A stretch of DNA of 64,000 bases from Streptomyces sp. CG1 (GCF_041080625.1 NZ_CP163518.1:6317501-6381500); one strand, 5' to 3'. Counted from the first letter of the stretch, positions 50,141-61,024 are shown. Notes: generated by a model from the sequence alone, not told the origin. Program-made: numbers and translations.

Positions 50141-50802
50141 TGCGTATCGTCCTCGTCGGGCCGCCGGGTGCCGGTAAGGGAACGCAAGCCGTCCGCCTTG
50201 CCGCAGAGCTGAAGATTCCGCACATCTCCACGGGCGACCTGTTCCGGGCCAACATCAGCCAGCAGACGGAGCTGGGCAAGCTCGCGCAGAGCTACATGGA
50301 CCGCGGTGAGCTGGTGCCGGACTCGGTCACCATCGGCATGGCCAAGGACCGCATGGAGCAGCCGGACGCCGAGGGCGGCTTCCTGCTGGACGGCTTCCCG
50401 CGGAACGTGCAGCAGGCCGAGGCGCTGGACGAGCTGCTGACGACCGAGGGCGTCAGGCTGGACGCCGTCCTGGACCTGGAGGTCCCCGAGGACGAGGTCG
50501 TCAAGCGGATCGCCGGCCGCCGCATCTGCCGCAACGACTCCTCGCATGTGTTCCACGTGGAGTACAGCAAGCCGAAGCGCGAGGGTGTCTGCGACGTCTG
50601 CGGCGGTGAGCTGTACCAGCGCGACGACGACCGCGAGGAGACCGTCCGCACGCGGCTCGAGGTCTACCACACGCACACCGAGCCGATCATCGACTACTAC
50701 AAGGCGCAGGGCCTGGTCGTGACGATCTCCTCCCTGGGCCCCGTGGACGAGATCACGCAGCGGGCGCTGGAGGCGCTCAAGCGCGAGAAGGCCGAGCAGT
50801 AG
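50140..50802 (+). CDS. adk: adenylate kinase
   Basis: 220 aa, AMP + ATP to 2 ADP. P-loop GPPGAGKGTQ (residues 7-16), AMP site STGDLFRANI, DGFPRNVQQAEAL, and a long LID with RRICRNDSSHVF...GVCDVCGGEL. Only three Cys are in usual zinc positions; the second position of the first pair is Asp, a variant seen in Gram-positive enzymes. C-terminal TRLEVYHTHTEPIIDYYKAQ. Coupled to secY by a TGATG overlap. Confidence 0.97.
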   Translation: MRIVLVGPPGAGKGTQAVRLAAELKIPHISTGDLFRANISQQTELGKLAQSYMDRGELVPDSVTIGMAKDRMEQPDAEGGFLLDGFPRNVQQAEALDELLTTEGVRLDAVLDLEVPEDEVVKRIAGRRICRNDSSHVFHVEYSKPKREGVCDVCGGELYQRDDDREETVRTRLEVYHTHTEPIIDYYKAQGLVVTISSLGPVDEITQRALEALKREKAEQ

Positions 50803-50905
50803 GAGCCCGGCTCTTCCTGGCCGCGGTGCCCTTCCCCAGGGCGCCGCGGCCGTACTGTTGTACCGATATCCCAGCCGACGTGAGTGACGGAGAGCGCAGG
50901 CCCCC

Positions 50906-51742
50906 ATGGTGCAGATCAAGACGCCCGAGCAGATCGCCAAGATGCGGGCGGCGGGCCTGGTCGTAGCCGCCATTCACGCGGCCACCCGGGAGGCGGCGGT
51001 GCCCGGCGCCTCCACCAAGGACCTGGACGAGGTCGCCCGCAAGGTCCTCGCCGAGCACGGCGCGAAGTCGAACTTCCTGGGCTACGGCGGCTTCCCCGCG
51101 ACGATCTGCACGTCGGTGAACGATGTGGTCGTCCACGGCATCCCCTCCGACGACGTCGTCCTCAAGGACGGCGACGTCATCTCCATCGACTGCGGCGCGA
51201 TCATCGACGGCTGGCACGGCGACGCCGCCTACACGGCCTTCGTGGGCTCCGGTCACGCTCCGGAGTTGATCGAGCTGTCCCGGGTCACGGAAGAGTCGAT
51301 GTGGGCCGGTATCGCGGCCATGAAGCAGGGCAACCGCCTGGTCGACGTCTCCCGCGCCATCGAGACGTACATCCGCCGCCAGCCGAAGCCGGGCGGTGGC
51401 AAGTACGGGATCATCGAGGACTACGGCGGCCACGGCATCGGCACCGAGATGCACATGGACCCGCATCTGCTGAACTACGTCGACCGCCGCCGCGGCAAGG
51501 GCCCCAAGCTGGTGCCCGGCTTCTGCCTCGCGATCGAGCCGATGGTCTCCCTCGGCACCGCGAAGACCGAGGTCCTCTCCGACGACTGGACGGTCATCAC
51601 CACCGACGGCACCTGGTCCTCCCACTGGGAGCACTCGGTCGCTCTGACCGCCGAGGGCCCGCTGGTACTGACCGCGCCCGACGGCGGTAAGGCCAAGCTG
51701 GCCGAGTACGGCATCACGGCTGCTCCCGATCCGCTCGCTTAG
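50906..51742 (+). CDS. map: methionine aminopeptidase type I
   Basis: 278 aa, removes N-terminal Met from new proteins; dinuclear metal site. Seen: NFLGYGGFPATICTSVNDVV, VHGIPSD (substrate His), GDVISIDCGAIIDGWHGDAA (two metal Asp), GGHGIGTEMHMDP (metal His), CLAIEPMVSLG and SSHWEHSVALT (metal Glu). No N-terminal zinc finger, so type Ia. 103 nt after adk. Confidence 0.97.
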   Translation: MVQIKTPEQIAKMRAAGLVVAAIHAATREAAVPGASTKDLDEVARKVLAEHGAKSNFLGYGGFPATICTSVNDVVVHGIPSDDVVLKDGDVISIDCGAIIDGWHGDAAYTAFVGSGHAPELIELSRVTEESMWAGIAAMKQGNRLVDVSRAIETYIRRQPKPGGGKYGIIEDYGGHGIGTEMHMDPHLLNYVDRRRGKGPKLVPGFCLAIEPMVSLGTAKTEVLSDDWTVITTDGTWSSHWEHSVALTAEGPLVLTAPDGGKAKLAEYGITAAPDPLA

Positions 51743-51772
51743 TGATCTCGCGGATGGGGCAGACTCTCTCGA

Positions 51773-51802
51773 TTCGCCTTTCCGAGTACGCCGACGTAGA
51801 CT
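51773..51802 (+). promoter_or_regulatory. infA promoter
   Basis: TTCGCC (51773-51778), 18-bp spacer, TAGACT (51797-51802), similar in form to the tRNA-Trp/secE promoter. Expected start near 51809, about 75 nt before infA. Confidence 0.5.
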
Positions 51803-51882
51803 GACTCGTCGGCTCTCGTGCACCCGCATGTCCGCATGCGCGCAGGAGAGTCGATCAAGGTAGTCGATTCGAAGGGCGAAGC

Positions 51883-52104
51883 GTGGCCAAGAAGCAAGGT
51901 GCCATCGAGATCGAGGGCACTGTCGTCGAGTCTCTGCCGAACGCCATGTTCAAGGTCGAGCTCCAGAACGGCCACCAGGTCCTGGCACACATCAGCGGCA
52001 AGATGCGTATGCACTACATCCGTATCCTCCCTGACGACCGGGTCGTGGTGGAGTTGTCTCCGTACGACCTGACGCGTGGCCGGATCGTCTACCGGTACAA
52101 GTAG
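51883..52104 (+). CDS. infA: translation initiation factor IF-1
   Basis: 73 aa OB-fold. GTG start after [79 protein letters not shown]. It blocks the A site during initiation and aids IF-3. Confidence 0.98.
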   Translation: MAKKQGAIEIEGTVVESLPNAMFKVELQNGHQVLAHISGKMRMHYIRILPDDRVVVELSPYDLTRGRIVYRYK

Positions 52105-52163
52105 ATCTTGCCCGCATCCCGTTCCGGCGGGGTGATGGCACTGACCCGGAGAACCTCAATCCC

Positions 52164-52277
52164 ATGAAGGTCAAGCCGAGCGTCAAGAAGATCTGCGACA
52201 AGTGCAGGGTGATCCGCCGTCACGGCCGGGTCATGGTCATTTGCGAGAACCCGCGCCACAAGCAGCGCCAGGGCTGA
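52164..52277 (+). CDS. rpmJ: 50S ribosomal protein L36, zinc type
   Basis: 37 aa. [20 protein letters not shown] then [17 protein letters not shown]; the C-x2-C ... C ... H pattern is the zinc-binding (C+) form. ATG 52164, 59 nt after infA. It is easily missed because of its length. Confidence 0.97.
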   Translation: MKVKPSVKKICDKCRVIRRHGRVMVICENPRHKQRQG

Positions 52278-52473
52278 CGCACGACCATCACCCTCTGCAC
52301 CTCTATCGCAGAGATTCGCGCGACGCGAGCTGAATTTGTTCATACGCAGGACCCGAGCCGTCGCGAGCGGTTCGACACCCCCGGTTCGGAGGCTGGGGAC
52401 CCGGTTCGTACCTCGTACGGCGGCCGGGAACCGGTTCTGCGGAAGACCTCCGAAGATCACCAGGAGCCATTGA

Positions 52474-52854
52474 ATGGCACGCGTTTCCGGTGTTGACATC
52501 CCGCGCGAAAAGCGCGTGGAGGTCGCCCTCACCTACGTGTTCGGCATCGGCCGGACGCTCTCGCAGCAGACGCTGGCTGAGACCGGCATCGACCCGAACA
52601 CCCGCGTTCGCGACCTCTCCGAGGAGCAGCTCGTCGCGATTCGTGAGTACGTCGACAACAACATCAAGACCGAGGGTGACCTCCGTCGCGAGATCCAGGC
52701 CGACATCCGCCGCAAGGTCGAGATCGGCTGCTACCAGGGTCTGCGTCACCGTCGCGGTCTGCCCGTCCGCGGTCAGCGCACCAGCACCAACGCCCGCACC
52801 CGCAAGGGCCCGCGTCGCGCCATCGCCGGCAAGAAGAAGCCGGGCAAGAAGTAG
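52474..52854 (+). CDS. rpsM: 30S ribosomal protein S13
   Basis: 126 aa head protein contacting P-site t[86 protein letters not shown] after CAGGAGCC. The 196 nt before it contain GC-rich complementary segments but no clear terminator. Confidence 0.98.
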   Translation: MARVSGVDIPREKRVEVALTYVFGIGRTLSQQTLAETGIDPNTRVRDLSEEQLVAIREYVDNNIKTEGDLRREIQADIRRKVEIGCYQGLRHRRGLPVRGQRTSTNARTRKGPRRAIAGKKKPGKK

Positions 52855-52920
52855 TCCGCAGCGGACTCGCCGTCCAGCGGTCTTCGCTGTAGGACCGACC
52901 ACCTCCCGTAGGAGTTATAG

Positions 52921-53325
52921 ATGCCCCCCAAGGGTCGTCAGGGCGCTGCCAAGAAGGTGCGCCGCAAGGAAAAGAAGAACGTCGCTCACGGCCACGCGCA
53001 CATCAAGAGCACGTTCAACAACACGATCGTCTCCATCACGGACCCGTCGGGCAACGTGATCTCCTGGGCCTCCGCCGGCCACGTCGGCTTCAAGGGCTCC
53101 CGGAAGTCCACGCCGTTCGCCGCGCAGATGGCTGCCGAGTCGGCCGCCCGCCGCGCCCAGGAGCACGGCATGCGCAAGGTCGACGTGTTCGTCAAGGGCC
53201 CGGGCTCCGGTCGTGAGACCGCGATCCGCTCCCTGCAGGCCACGGGCCTCGAGGTCGGCTCCATCCAGGACGTCACCCCGACCCCGCACAACGGCTGCCG
53301 TCCGCCGAAGCGTCGCCGCGTCTGA
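52921..53325 (+). CDS. rpsK: 30S ribosomal protein S11
   Basis: 134 aa platform protein at the mRNA exit. [66 protein letters not shown]-type segment [32 protein letters not shown]. rpsD, which follows in many bacteria, is absent; rpoA comes next. Confidence 0.98.
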   Translation: MPPKGRQGAAKKVRRKEKKNVAHGHAHIKSTFNNTIVSITDPSGNVISWASAGHVGFKGSRKSTPFAAQMAAESAARRAQEHGMRKVDVFVKGPGSGRETAIRSLQATGLEVGSIQDVTPTPHNGCRPPKRRRV

Positions 53326-53347
53326 CGCTTCCCCGGTCGCTGGTTGC

Positions 53348-53402
53348 GGGCGGTACGGCTCCGTTCTCCGCGTAAGCGGAGGTGAACCGGGCCGTACCGC
53401 CC
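53348..53402 (+). promoter_or_regulatory. rpsK-rpoA intergenic hairpin
   Basis: GGGCGGTACGGC (53348-53359) / GCCGTACCGCCC (53391-53402), perfect 12 bp, enclosing CTCCGC/GCGGAG around GTAA. No T-tract. It may lower rpoA expression relative to the ribosomal genes upstream. Confidence 0.55.
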
Positions 53403-53492
53403 GTACCCTTGCAGTACCCGCACTTTTCACGGGTGCGGTTTCCGTCGGACGTCAAATAGCGGTCGTCCACGAATGAAGGATCTGATCCACAC

Positions 53493-54515
53493 ATGCTGAT
53501 CGCTCAGCGCCCCTCGTTGACCGAAGAGGTCGTCGACGAGTTCCGCTCCCGGTTCGTGATCGAGCCGCTGGAGCCGGGCTTCGGCTACACCCTCGGCAAC
53601 TCCCTCCGTCGTACCCTCCTGTCGTCGATCCCCGGCGCTGCTGTCACCAGCATCCGCATCGACGGTGTCCTGCACGAGTTCACCACCGTGCCGGGCGTCA
53701 AGGAGGACGTCACCGACCTGATCCTCAACATCAAGCAGCTGGTCGTCTCCTCGGAGCACGACGAGCCGGTCGTGATGTACCTGCGCAAGCAGGGCCCGGG
53801 TCTGGTCACCGCCGCCGACATCGCGCCCCCGGCCGGTGTCGAGGTGCACAACCCCGACCTCGTCCTCGCCACGCTCAACGGCAAGGGCAAGCTGGAGATG
53901 GAGCTGACGGTCGAGCGTGGCCGCGGTTATGTCTCCGCCGTGCAGAACAAGCAGGTGGGCCAGGAGATCGGCCGTATCCCGGTCGACTCGATCTACTCGC
54001 CGGTGCTCAAGGTCACGTACAAGGTCGAGGCCACGCGTGTCGAGCAGCGGACCGACTTCGACAAGCTGATCGTCGACGTCGAGACCAAGCAGGCGATGCG
54101 TCCGCGTGACGCCATGGCCTCCGCCGGTAAGACCCTGGTCGAGCTGTTCGGTCTCGCCCGTGAGCTGAACATCGACGCCGAGGGCATCGACATGGGCCCG
54201 TCCCCGACGGACGCCGCCCTGGCCGCGGACCTGGCGCTGCCGATCGAGGAGCTGGAGCTCACCGTTCGGTCCTACAACTGCCTCAAGCGTGAGGGCATCC
54301 ACTCCGTGGGTGAGCTGGTCGCGCGCTCCGAGGCCGACCTGCTGGACATCCGTAACTTCGGTGCGAAGTCCATCGACGAGGTCAAGGCGAAGCTGGCCGG
54401 CATGGGCCTGGCCCTCAAGGACAGCCCGCCCGGATTCGACCCCACGGCCGCCGCGGACGCCTTCGGCGCCGACGACGACGCGGACGCGGGTTTCGTGGAG
54501 ACCGAGCAGTACTGA
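53493..54515 (+). CDS. rpoA: RNA polymerase alpha subunit
   Basis: 340 aa. N-terminal dimerisation domain ([60 protein letters not shown]) to about 230; linker; C-terminal DNA- and activator-binding domain with [40 protein letters not shown]. Acidic tail [14 protein letters not shown]. Pairs with beta and beta' encoded at 13.3-20.8 kb. Confidence 0.98.
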   Translation: MLIAQRPSLTEEVVDEFRSRFVIEPLEPGFGYTLGNSLRRTLLSSIPGAAVTSIRIDGVLHEFTTVPGVKEDVTDLILNIKQLVVSSEHDEPVVMYLRKQGPGLVTAADIAPPAGVEVHNPDLVLATLNGKGKLEMELTVERGRGYVSAVQNKQVGQEIGRIPVDSIYSPVLKVTYKVEATRVEQRTDFDKLIVDVETKQAMRPRDAMASAGKTLVELFGLARELNIDAEGIDMGPSPTDAALAADLALPIEELELTVRSYNCLKREGIHSVGELVARSEADLLDIRNFGAKSIDEVKAKLAGMGLALKDSPPGFDPTAAADAFGADDDADAGFVETEQY

Positions 54516-54632
54516 TCTCCACAGCCTCCGGGGTTCGCGTCAGCGGGCCCCGGATCTCCGACAGACAACCGTCTGCTCGGATACTGACCCCGGTACCTGA
54601 CACGGCCGGGGCAGACACACAGGAGAAGAACA

Positions 54633-55127
54633 ATGCCGAAGCCCACCAAGGGTGCCCGTCTGGGCGGCAGCGCCGCGCACGAGAAGCTGCTCCTCGCGAA
54701 CCTCGCGAAGGCGCTCTTCGAGCACGGCCGTATCACCACCACCGAGGCGAAGGCCCGCCGCCTGCGCCCGTACGCCGAGCGTCTGGTCACCAAGGCGAAG
54801 AAGGGCGACCTTCACAACCGCCGTCAGGTGCTCCAGGTCATCACGGACAAGAGCATCGTCCACACGCTCTTCACCGAGATCGGCCCGCGGTACGAGAACC
54901 GTCCGGGTGGCTACACCCGCATCACCAAGATCGGTAACCGCCGTGGCGACAACGCGCCCATGGCCGTCATCGAGCTGGTCGAGGCGCTGACGGTCGCGCA
55001 GCAGGCCACTGGTGAGGCCGAGGCCGCCACCAAGCGTGCGGTCAAGGAGGCCGAGGAGACCAAGGTCGAGGAGACCAAGGTCGAGGACGCCGCTGAGGCT
55101 CCCGCCGAGGAGTCCAAGGACGCCTGA
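54633..55127 (+). CDS. rplQ: 50S ribosomal protein L17
   Basis: 164 aa; the conserved part ([80 protein letters not shown]) covers ~115 residues. The rest is a Glu/Ala/Lys tail with a duplicated EETKVE unit, typical of actinobacterial L17. 117 nt after rpoA. Confidence 0.97.
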   Translation: MPKPTKGARLGGSAAHEKLLLANLAKALFEHGRITTTEAKARRLRPYAERLVTKAKKGDLHNRRQVLQVITDKSIVHTLFTEIGPRYENRPGGYTRITKIGNRRGDNAPMAVIELVEALTVAQQATGEAEAATKRAVKEAEETKVEETKVEDAAEAPAEESKDA

Positions 55128-55145
55128 GGCTCCGCCTGACGCTGG

Positions 55146-55177
55146 AAGCGGGTTCGCCCTTCGGGGCGGGCCCGCTT
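55146..55177 (+). terminator. terminator after rplQ
   Basis: AAGCGGGTTCGCCC (55146-55159), loop TTCG, GGGCGGGCCCGCTT (55164-55177); 14 bp with two G-U pairs, then TCACG. Confidence 0.7.
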
Positions 55178-55228
55178 TCACGTTTCCCCACGTTTTTTCC
55201 GGGGGCGCTGCCCTGAGAGGATTTCCAC

Positions 55229-56083
55229 GTGAGCGATGAAGTACAGCCCGGGTACGTCCGGGTGCGCCTGGACATCTCCTACGACGGCTCCGACTTCCAC
55301 GGCTGGGCCAAGCAGGCCGGCGGCAGGCGGACCGTGCAGGGCGAGATCGAGGACGCGCTGCGCACGGTGACGCGGTCGAGGGAGACGTACGAGCTGACCG
55401 TCGCCGGGCGGACGGATGCCGGGGTGCACGCGCGCGGGCAGGTGGCGCATGTGGACCTGCCCGAGGGGGTCTGGCGGGAGCACAACCAGAAGCTGCTCAA
55501 GCGGCTCGCCGGGCGGCTGCCGAAGGATGTGCGGGTGTGGGCCCTCAGGCCGGCGCCGAGCGGCTTCAACGCACGTTTCTCCGCCGTCTGGCGCCGGTAC
55601 GCCTACCGGGTCACGGACAACCCCGGGGGAGTGGATCCCCTGCTGCGGGGTCACGTCCTGTGGCACGACTGGCCGCTCGATGTCGACGCCATGAACGAGG
55701 CCGCGCGGCACCTGCTCGGCGAGCACGACTTCGCCGCGTACTGCAAGAAGCGGGAAGGGGCCACCACGATCCGGACCCTGCAGGAGCTGAGCCTCGTGCG
55801 CGGGTCCGACGGGATCGTCACCGCCACCGTGCGCGCCGACGCGTTCTGTCACAACATGGTGCGCTCGCTGATCGGGGCGCTGCTGTTCGTCGGGGACGGG
55901 CACCGCGGCCCGGAGTGGCCCGGGAAGGTGCTGGCAGCGGGGGTGCGGGACTCCGCCGTGCATGTCGTACGGCCGCACGGGCTGACCCTGGAGGAGGTCG
56001 GCTACCCCGCCGACGAGCTGCTCGCCGGGCGCAACAAGGAGGCGCGGAACAGGCGCTCGCTTCCGTCGGCGGGGTGCTGCTGA
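55229..56083 (+). CDS. truA: tRNA pseudouridine synthase A
   Basis: 284 aa, makes pseudouridine at positions 38-40 of tRNA anticodon stems. Seen: [40 protein letters not shown] with the catalytic Asp, [43 protein letters not shown] start after GAGAGGA. Common neighbour of rplQ, but here the terminator between them implies partial readthrough or its own promoter. Confidence 0.96.
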   Translation: MSDEVQPGYVRVRLDISYDGSDFHGWAKQAGGRRTVQGEIEDALRTVTRSRETYELTVAGRTDAGVHARGQVAHVDLPEGVWREHNQKLLKRLAGRLPKDVRVWALRPAPSGFNARFSAVWRRYAYRVTDNPGGVDPLLRGHVLWHDWPLDVDAMNEAARHLLGEHDFAAYCKKREGATTIRTLQELSLVRGSDGIVTATVRADAFCHNMVRSLIGALLFVGDGHRGPEWPGKVLAAGVRDSAVHVVRPHGLTLEEVGYPADELLAGRNKEARNRRSLPSAGCC

Positions 56084-56144
56084 GCCAGACCCCGTCCGTC
56101 GGAACCTGTCGCGGACTCCCGCGACCTGATCCGCCGGACAGGCT

Positions 56145-57020
56145 CTACTTGTTCGCCGCCGCGGACGCCTCGGCCTGGCCGCGGCGGTAGATCGAGTTGA
56201 ACGTGAACTGCTGCAGGTCGTCGCCGACGCGGAAGACCTTCGTGTCCTTGTTGGTGACGTCCTTGCCGTCGAGGAAGCCGCCGGTCGTGAAGTAGACGTA
56301 GCGGCCGACGGCGTTCGTGGTGGTCAGACAGACCGCGGCGTCGCAGAAGCTCTTGACGCCATTGCCGGGCAGGGAGCGCACCACGGCCTTCTTGGCGGCC
56401 TGCGCCTTCACCTTCGCGGCCTGTCCTTGGTCGTCGAAGACGGCGACGCCGACGGTGATCGCGATGCCGCCGCCGTTGGTGTAGGTCGCGCGGATCAGGC
56501 GGGTGCAGTGGTTGGCGTCGAGGATCTTCGGCAGGGTGCCGCCCGCGCCGGTGGCGCACTTCGTGGTGTCGTCCGTGGCGCCCTTCTTGTACACCGTGTC
56601 GCCCATGGTCAGCTGCGTGCCCGGGAAGAGGCTGTCGGCGCTGAGCGGGGCGGTGTCCTTCTTGGCGCTGGCGATGAAGTCCTTCGGGTTCAGCGGCGGC
56701 GGGGCGCTGGTGGGGGCGAAGGACGGCGTGGCCGAGCCGCTCGGCACGGAGGCGCTGGCGGGCAGGTTGGTGGGGGTTCCGTTCGCGTTGTTGCTGCTGT
56801 TCGCGGAGACGACGGCCATGGCCACCGCGGTGCCTATCGCCACCGTGGCGACGGCGCCACCGCCTATGAACAGCACCTTGCGGCGCTTGTTCCGGGACTC
56901 CGAGGCCTCGGCGAGCGCGGCCCAGTCCGGGGTCCCGTCGTCGCCGCTGCTCCAGGGCTGCTGGGAATGCGGTTTCCAGGGATCCCACTGAGACTGGGGT
57001 CCCCCCTGCCCGTAACTCAT
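56145..57020 (-). CDS. single-pass membrane protein of unknown function
   Basis: 291 aa from ATG 57020 (MSYGQGGPQSQWDPW); ATGs at 57029 and 57077 are less likely. Cytoplasmic N-terminus of ~45 residues, an RNKRRK stop-transfer, one helix VLFIGGGAVATVAIGTAVAM, a Thr/Ser/Pro linker, then an extracytoplasmic domain (about 110-290) with two Cys pairs candidates (KCATG...HCTRL and FCDAAVC) that could form disulfides. Convergent with truA and divergent from rplM. No family recognised. Confidence 0.75.
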   Translation of the reverse strand: MSYGQGGPQSQWDPWKPHSQQPWSSGDDGTPDWAALAEASESRNKRRKVLFIGGGAVATVAIGTAVAMAVVSANSSNNANGTPTNLPASASVPSGSATPSFAPTSAPPPLNPKDFIASAKKDTAPLSADSLFPGTQLTMGDTVYKKGATDDTTKCATGAGGTLPKILDANHCTRLIRATYTNGGGIAITVGVAVFDDQGQAAKVKAQAAKKAVVRSLPGNGVKSFCDAAVCLTTTNAVGRYVYFTTGGFLDGKDVTNKDTKVFRVGDDLQQFTFNSIYRRGQAEASAAANK

Positions 57021-57112
57021 GGGGCGCATCTTAGACGGGGCGCGCGGGGTGCCGGAGCGCGTCCGGCGGCATGCCACGTTTGTCCCCTGGTGTGAGCGGG
57101 AAGAGCGCCGTT

Positions 57113-57142
57113 TTGACCCGTCCGGGGAGGCCCAGGTATTCT
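57113..57142 (+). promoter_or_regulatory. rplM-rpsI promoter
   Basis: TTGACC (57113-57118), 18-bp spacer, TATTCT (57137-57142); expected start near 57149, leader ~170 nt. Confidence 0.65.
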
Positions 57143-57318
57143 GCTTCTTCGTTGTGTATTGGCTTGCTCATTCTCACGGGACGGGCCCTTACACCGGTCC
57201 GCCGGGCCGATGACCAGCGACCAGCACGCGGTTTGCGTCACCGCGGTGCGGTCAAGGCTGTCGTGATCGTTTCGGTGACCTGTTCAGGACCATTCACTCG
57301 AAGCGAAGGCTACGAACC

Positions 57319-57762
57319 GTGCGTACGTACAGCCCCAAGCCCGGCGATGTGACGCGCCAGTGGCACGTCATCGACGCTCAGGACGTTGTCCTGGGCCGTC
57401 TCGCCACCACCGCAGCGACCCTCCTCCGGGGCAAGCACAAGCCGATCTACGCCCCCCACGTCGACGCTGGTGACTTCGTCATCATCATCAACGCCGACAA
57501 GGTGCACCTGTCCGGCAACAAGCGGACCCAGAAGATGGCGTACCGCCACTCCGGCTACCCGGGTGGTCTGCGCTCCGTCCGCTACGACGAGCTGCTGGAC
57601 AAGAACCCCGAGAAGGCCATCGAGAAGGCCGTCAAGGGCATGCTCCCCAAGAACACCCTGGGCCGTCAGATGCTCTCCAAGCTGAAGGTCTACCGCGGCG
57701 AGAACCACCCGCACGCTGCCCAGCAGCCGGTTCCGTTCGAGATCACCCAGGTCGCGCAGTAA
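57319..57762 (+). CDS. rplM: 50S ribosomal protein L13
   Basis: 147 aa early-assembly protein. GTG start ([20 protein letters not shown]). Seen: [80 protein letters not shown]. Operon with rpsI, 42 nt apart. Confidence 0.98.
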   Translation: MRTYSPKPGDVTRQWHVIDAQDVVLGRLATTAATLLRGKHKPIYAPHVDAGDFVIIINADKVHLSGNKRTQKMAYRHSGYPGGLRSVRYDELLDKNPEKAIEKAVKGMLPKNTLGRQMLSKLKVYRGENHPHAAQQPVPFEITQVAQ

Positions 57763-57804
57763 GTCCGGCCACCCCCTAAGACTGAAGAGAATCTGAGGAG
57801 AATC

Positions 57805-58320
57805 GTGGCCGAGACCACTGCCGAGCAGCCGATCGAAGAGATCGAAGACATCGAGAGCTACACCACCGAGTCCGAGGTTCCGGTGGAGGGTGAGTACACC
57901 TCCGAGTCCCTCGCCTCGCGCTTCGGTGAGCCCCAGCCCGCCGCCGGCCTGGGCCGCCGCAAGAACGCCATCGCCCGTGTCCGGATCGTCCCGGGCACCG
58001 GCAAGTGGAAGATCAACGGCCGCACCCTCGAGGACTACTTCCCGAACAAGGTGCACCAGCAGGAAGTCAACGAGCCCTTCAAGGTGCTCGAGCTCGAGGG
58101 TCGTTACGACGTCATCGCCCGCATCGCCGGTGGCGGTGTCTCCGGTCAGGCCGGTGCGCTCCGTCTCGGTGTCGCCCGCGCGCTGAACGAGGCCGACGTC
58201 GACAACAACCGTGGCCCGCTGAAGAAGGCCGGCTTCCTGCGCCGCGACGACCGCGCGGTCGAGCGGAAGAAGGCCGGTCTGAAGAAGGCCCGCAAGGCCC
58301 CGCAGTACAGCAAGCGCTAA
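57805..58320 (+). CDS. rpsI: 30S ribosomal protein S9
   Basis: 171 aa; the conserved domain starts near residue 45 ([20 protein letters not shown]), preceded by an acidic extension of ~45 residues ([20 protein letters not shown]) typical of actinobacteria. Then [31 protein letters not shown], and C-terminal [18 protein letters not shown], whose tail touches P-site tRNA. GTG start after GAGGAGAA. Confidence 0.98.
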   Translation: MAETTAEQPIEEIEDIESYTTESEVPVEGEYTSESLASRFGEPQPAAGLGRRKNAIARVRIVPGTGKWKINGRTLEDYFPNKVHQQEVNEPFKVLELEGRYDVIARIAGGGVSGQAGALRLGVARALNEADVDNNRGPLKKAGFLRRDDRAVERKKAGLKKARKAPQYSKR

Positions 58321-58370
58321 GCTTCGCTGCCTGCTCGTACGTATCGCGGGCTTCGGCCCTACGTACTCCG

Positions 58371-58413
58371 AACGCCCCGGCGGCACGCCACCTGTGCCGT
58401 CGGGGCGTTCGTT
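58371..58413 (+). terminator. terminator after rpsI
   Basis: AACGCCCCGGCGGCAC (58371-58386), 7-nt loop, GTGCCGTCGGGGCGTT (58394-58409), one G-U pair, then CGTTT. Confidence 0.8.
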
Positions 58414-58524
58414 TATACCGGTCAAGGGCGTATAACGACACAAGACGCTCAGAGGCTGGTGCTATCGGATGACCCGGCGTCTGCCACCATGCATGGCAGC
58501 AAGGACGCTTCCTCAGGAGGACAA

Positions 58525-59883
58525 GTGGGACGACTCTTCGGTACGGACGGCGTGCGCGGTGTCGCCAACGCGGACCTGACGGCCGAGATGGCGCTCGGCC
58601 TGTCCGTGGCGGCGGCCCACGTGCTGGCCGAGGCGGGCACCTTCGCGGGCCACCGGCCGAAGGCGGTGGTCGGACGGGACCCGCGGGCGTCCGGGGAGTT
58701 CCTGGAGGCGGCCGTGGTCGCCGGCCTCGCCAGCGCGGGTGTGGACGTACTGCGGGTCGGTGTGCTGCCGACCCCGGCCGTGGCTCACCTGACCGGCGCG
58801 CTCGGCGCCGACCTGGGCGTGATGCTCTCCGCCAGCCACAACGCCATGCCGGACAACGGCATCAAGTTCTTCGCCCGCGGCGGCCACAAGCTCGCCGACG
58901 AGCTGGAGGACAGGATCGAGGCGGTGTACGAGTCCCACCGGCACGGCGAGCCGTGGGAGCGGCCGACGGGCGCCGGGGTGGGGCGCGTACGGTCGTACGA
59001 CGAGGGCTTCGAGCAGTACGTCGGCCACCTGCTGTCCGTCCTGCCCAACCGGCTCGACGGGCTGAAGATCGTCCTGGACGAAGCGCACGGCGCGGCCTCG
59101 GGGGTCTCGCCGGAGGCGTTCTCCCGGGCGGGCGCCGAGGTCGTCACGATCGGCGCGGCGCCGGACGGGCTCAACATCAACGACGGGTGCGGCTCGACCC
59201 ATCTCGAGAAGCTGAAGGCCGCGGTCGTCGAGCACCGCGCGGACTTCGGCGTCGCGCACGACGGTGACGCCGACCGCTGCCTGGCCGTGGACCACATCGG
59301 CGAGGAGATCGACGGCGACCAGATCCTCTCGGTGCTGGCACTGGCCATGCGGGAGCGGTCCGCGCTGCGGGCGGACACGGTGGTGGCCACCGTGATGTCC
59401 AACCTCGGGTTCAAGCTGGCGATGGAGCGGGCCGGGATCCGGCTGGTACAGACGGCCGTCGGGGACCGGTATGTGCTCGAGGAGATGAAGGAGCACGGGT
59501 TCGCCCTGGGCGGCGAGCAGTCCGGGCACGTGATCATTCTCGATCACGCGACGACCGGTGACGGCACGCTGACCGGGCTGCTGCTCGCCGCCCGGGTCGC
59601 GGAGACCGGACGGTCGCTGCGGGAGCTCGCCTCCGTGATGGAGCGGCTGCCGCAGGTGCTGATCAATGTGCCGGATGTGGACAAGTCGCGTGTGCGAACG
59701 TCTGCCGACGTGGCCGCCGCTGTTGCCGAGGCCGAGCGGGAACTCGGTGAGACGGGGCGGGTGTTGCTCCGTCCCTCGGGCACCGAGCCGTTGGTGCGGG
59801 TGATGGTCGAGGCCGCGGACATCGAGCAGGCTCGGTCGGTGGCCGGGCGGCTGGCCGATGCTGTGAAGTCGGCGTTGGGCTGA
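58525..59883 (+). CDS. glmM: phosphoglucosamine mutase
   Basis: 452 aa, GlcN-6-P to GlcN-1-P for UDP-GlcNAc and peptidoglycan. GTG 58525 with CAGGAGG 4 nt before; in-frame codons back to 58459 are not conserved. Seen: [32 protein letters not shown], catalytic phosphoserine loop [19 protein letters not shown], Mg loop [33 protein letters not shown] and C-terminal [16 protein letters not shown]. It acts just after GlmS (61567) in the same pathway. Confidence 0.97.
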   Translation: MGRLFGTDGVRGVANADLTAEMALGLSVAAAHVLAEAGTFAGHRPKAVVGRDPRASGEFLEAAVVAGLASAGVDVLRVGVLPTPAVAHLTGALGADLGVMLSASHNAMPDNGIKFFARGGHKLADELEDRIEAVYESHRHGEPWERPTGAGVGRVRSYDEGFEQYVGHLLSVLPNRLDGLKIVLDEAHGAASGVSPEAFSRAGAEVVTIGAAPDGLNINDGCGSTHLEKLKAAVVEHRADFGVAHDGDADRCLAVDHIGEEIDGDQILSVLALAMRERSALRADTVVATVMSNLGFKLAMERAGIRLVQTAVGDRYVLEEMKEHGFALGGEQSGHVIILDHATTGDGTLTGLLLAARVAETGRSLRELASVMERLPQVLINVPDVDKSRVRTSADVAAAVAEAERELGETGRVLLRPSGTEPLVRVMVEAADIEQARSVAGRLADAVKSALG

Positions 59884-59940
59884 GACTCGGGTCCGGGTTG
59901 CCGGGAACTGTGTGTTGCGGGCCACGGGTTCGTCGTGGCT

Positions 59941-59995
59941 CGTCGCTCCCCCAAGTTCTCGGCTTCGCTCGAACCCGGGGGGACCCCCATCGCGG
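59941..59995. repeat. palindromic Streptomyces intergenic repeat
   Basis: CTCCCCC (59946-59952) and GTTC (59955-59958) face GAAC (59971-59974) and a G-run (59977-59982), the centre being TCGGCTTCGCTC, with GGGGGGACCCCC adjoining. Elements of this form occur many times in Streptomyces intergenic DNA. It lies between the convergent glmM and coaA and can act as a terminator for both. Confidence 0.6.
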
Positions 59996-60034
59996 CGGAG
60001 CCGCAGATCGACACAGTCCCGGGCCCCTGGGCAG

Positions 60035-61024
60035 TTACAGCTTGCGTAGCCTCAGGCGCTGGACCTTGTGGTCCTGGCCCTTGCGGACGATGAGGGTGGC
60101 TCGGCCTCGGGTGGGGGCTATGTTCTCGGTCAGGTTGGGCTTGTTGATGGTGCGCCAGAGGGTACGGGCGTAGTCGAGGGCCTCCTCCTCGGAGACCTGG
60201 GTGTACTTGCGGAAGTACGAGTCCGGGTTCTGGAAGGCGGTCTGGCGCAGCTTCTTGAAGCGGTTGAGGTACCAGCGCTCGATGTCCTCGGCGCTCGCGT
60301 CGACGTACACACTGAAGTCGAAGTAGTCGGCGAGGCCGACCCGGGTGCGGCCGTCCTTGCCGGGCAGGGCGGGCTGCAGGACGTTGAGGCCCTCGACGAT
60401 CAGGATGTCGGGGCGGCGGACCGTGAGCTTGCGGTCCGGGACGATGTCGTAGATGAGGTGGGAGTAGACGGGGGCTGTGACCTCGTCCTTCCCTGCCTTG
60501 ATGTCGGCGACGAAGCGGGTGAGGGCCCGGCGGTCGTAGGACTCGGGGAATCCTTTCCGCGACATCAGGCCGCGGGCCTCCAACTCCTTGGTGGGCAGGA
60601 GGAATCCGTCCGTGGTGACCAGTTCCACGCGCGGGTGTTCGGGCCAGCGGGAGAGCAGGGCCTGCAGGAGACGGGCGACCGTGGACTTTCCTACGGCCAC
60701 CGAGCCGGCGACGCCTATGACGAACGGGGTGCCGGACTGGGAGCCCTGCTCGCCGAGGAAGGTGTTCAGGGCGCCTCGGAGGCCGTCCGTGGCGCCGACG
60801 TAGAGGTTGAGGAGCCGGGAGAGCGGGAGGTAGATGTCCCGCACCTCGTCCAGGTCGATCACATCGCCCAGACCACGCAGCTTCTCCACCTCCTCGGCGG
60901 TGAGCGGCAGCGGCGTCTTGTCGCGCAGCGCGCTCCACTCGGCGCGGGTGAGGTCGACGTAGGGAGTCGCCTCCGGCCTGTGCCGGTGAGCGCTCCGGGG
61001 CATCGGGGAGACCGGTGAGATCAC
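60035..61024 (-). CDS. coaA: pantothenate kinase, type I
   Basis: 329 aa, first step of CoA synthesis, feedback-inhibited by CoA. Seen: Walker [89 protein letters not shown], and C-terminal [23 protein letters not shown] at 61024 gives the usual length; an ATG seven codons in is an alternative. Convergent with glmM. Confidence 0.96.
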   Translation of the reverse strand: MISPVSPMPRSAHRHRPEATPYVDLTRAEWSALRDKTPLPLTAEEVEKLRGLGDVIDLDEVRDIYLPLSRLLNLYVGATDGLRGALNTFLGEQGSQSGTPFVIGVAGSVAVGKSTVARLLQALLSRWPEHPRVELVTTDGFLLPTKELEARGLMSRKGFPESYDRRALTRFVADIKAGKDEVTAPVYSHLIYDIVPDRKLTVRRPDILIVEGLNVLQPALPGKDGRTRVGLADYFDFSVYVDASAEDIERWYLNRFKKLRQTAFQNPDSYFRKYTQVSEEEALDYARTLWRTINKPNLTENIAPTRGRATLIVRKGQDHKVQRLRLRKL

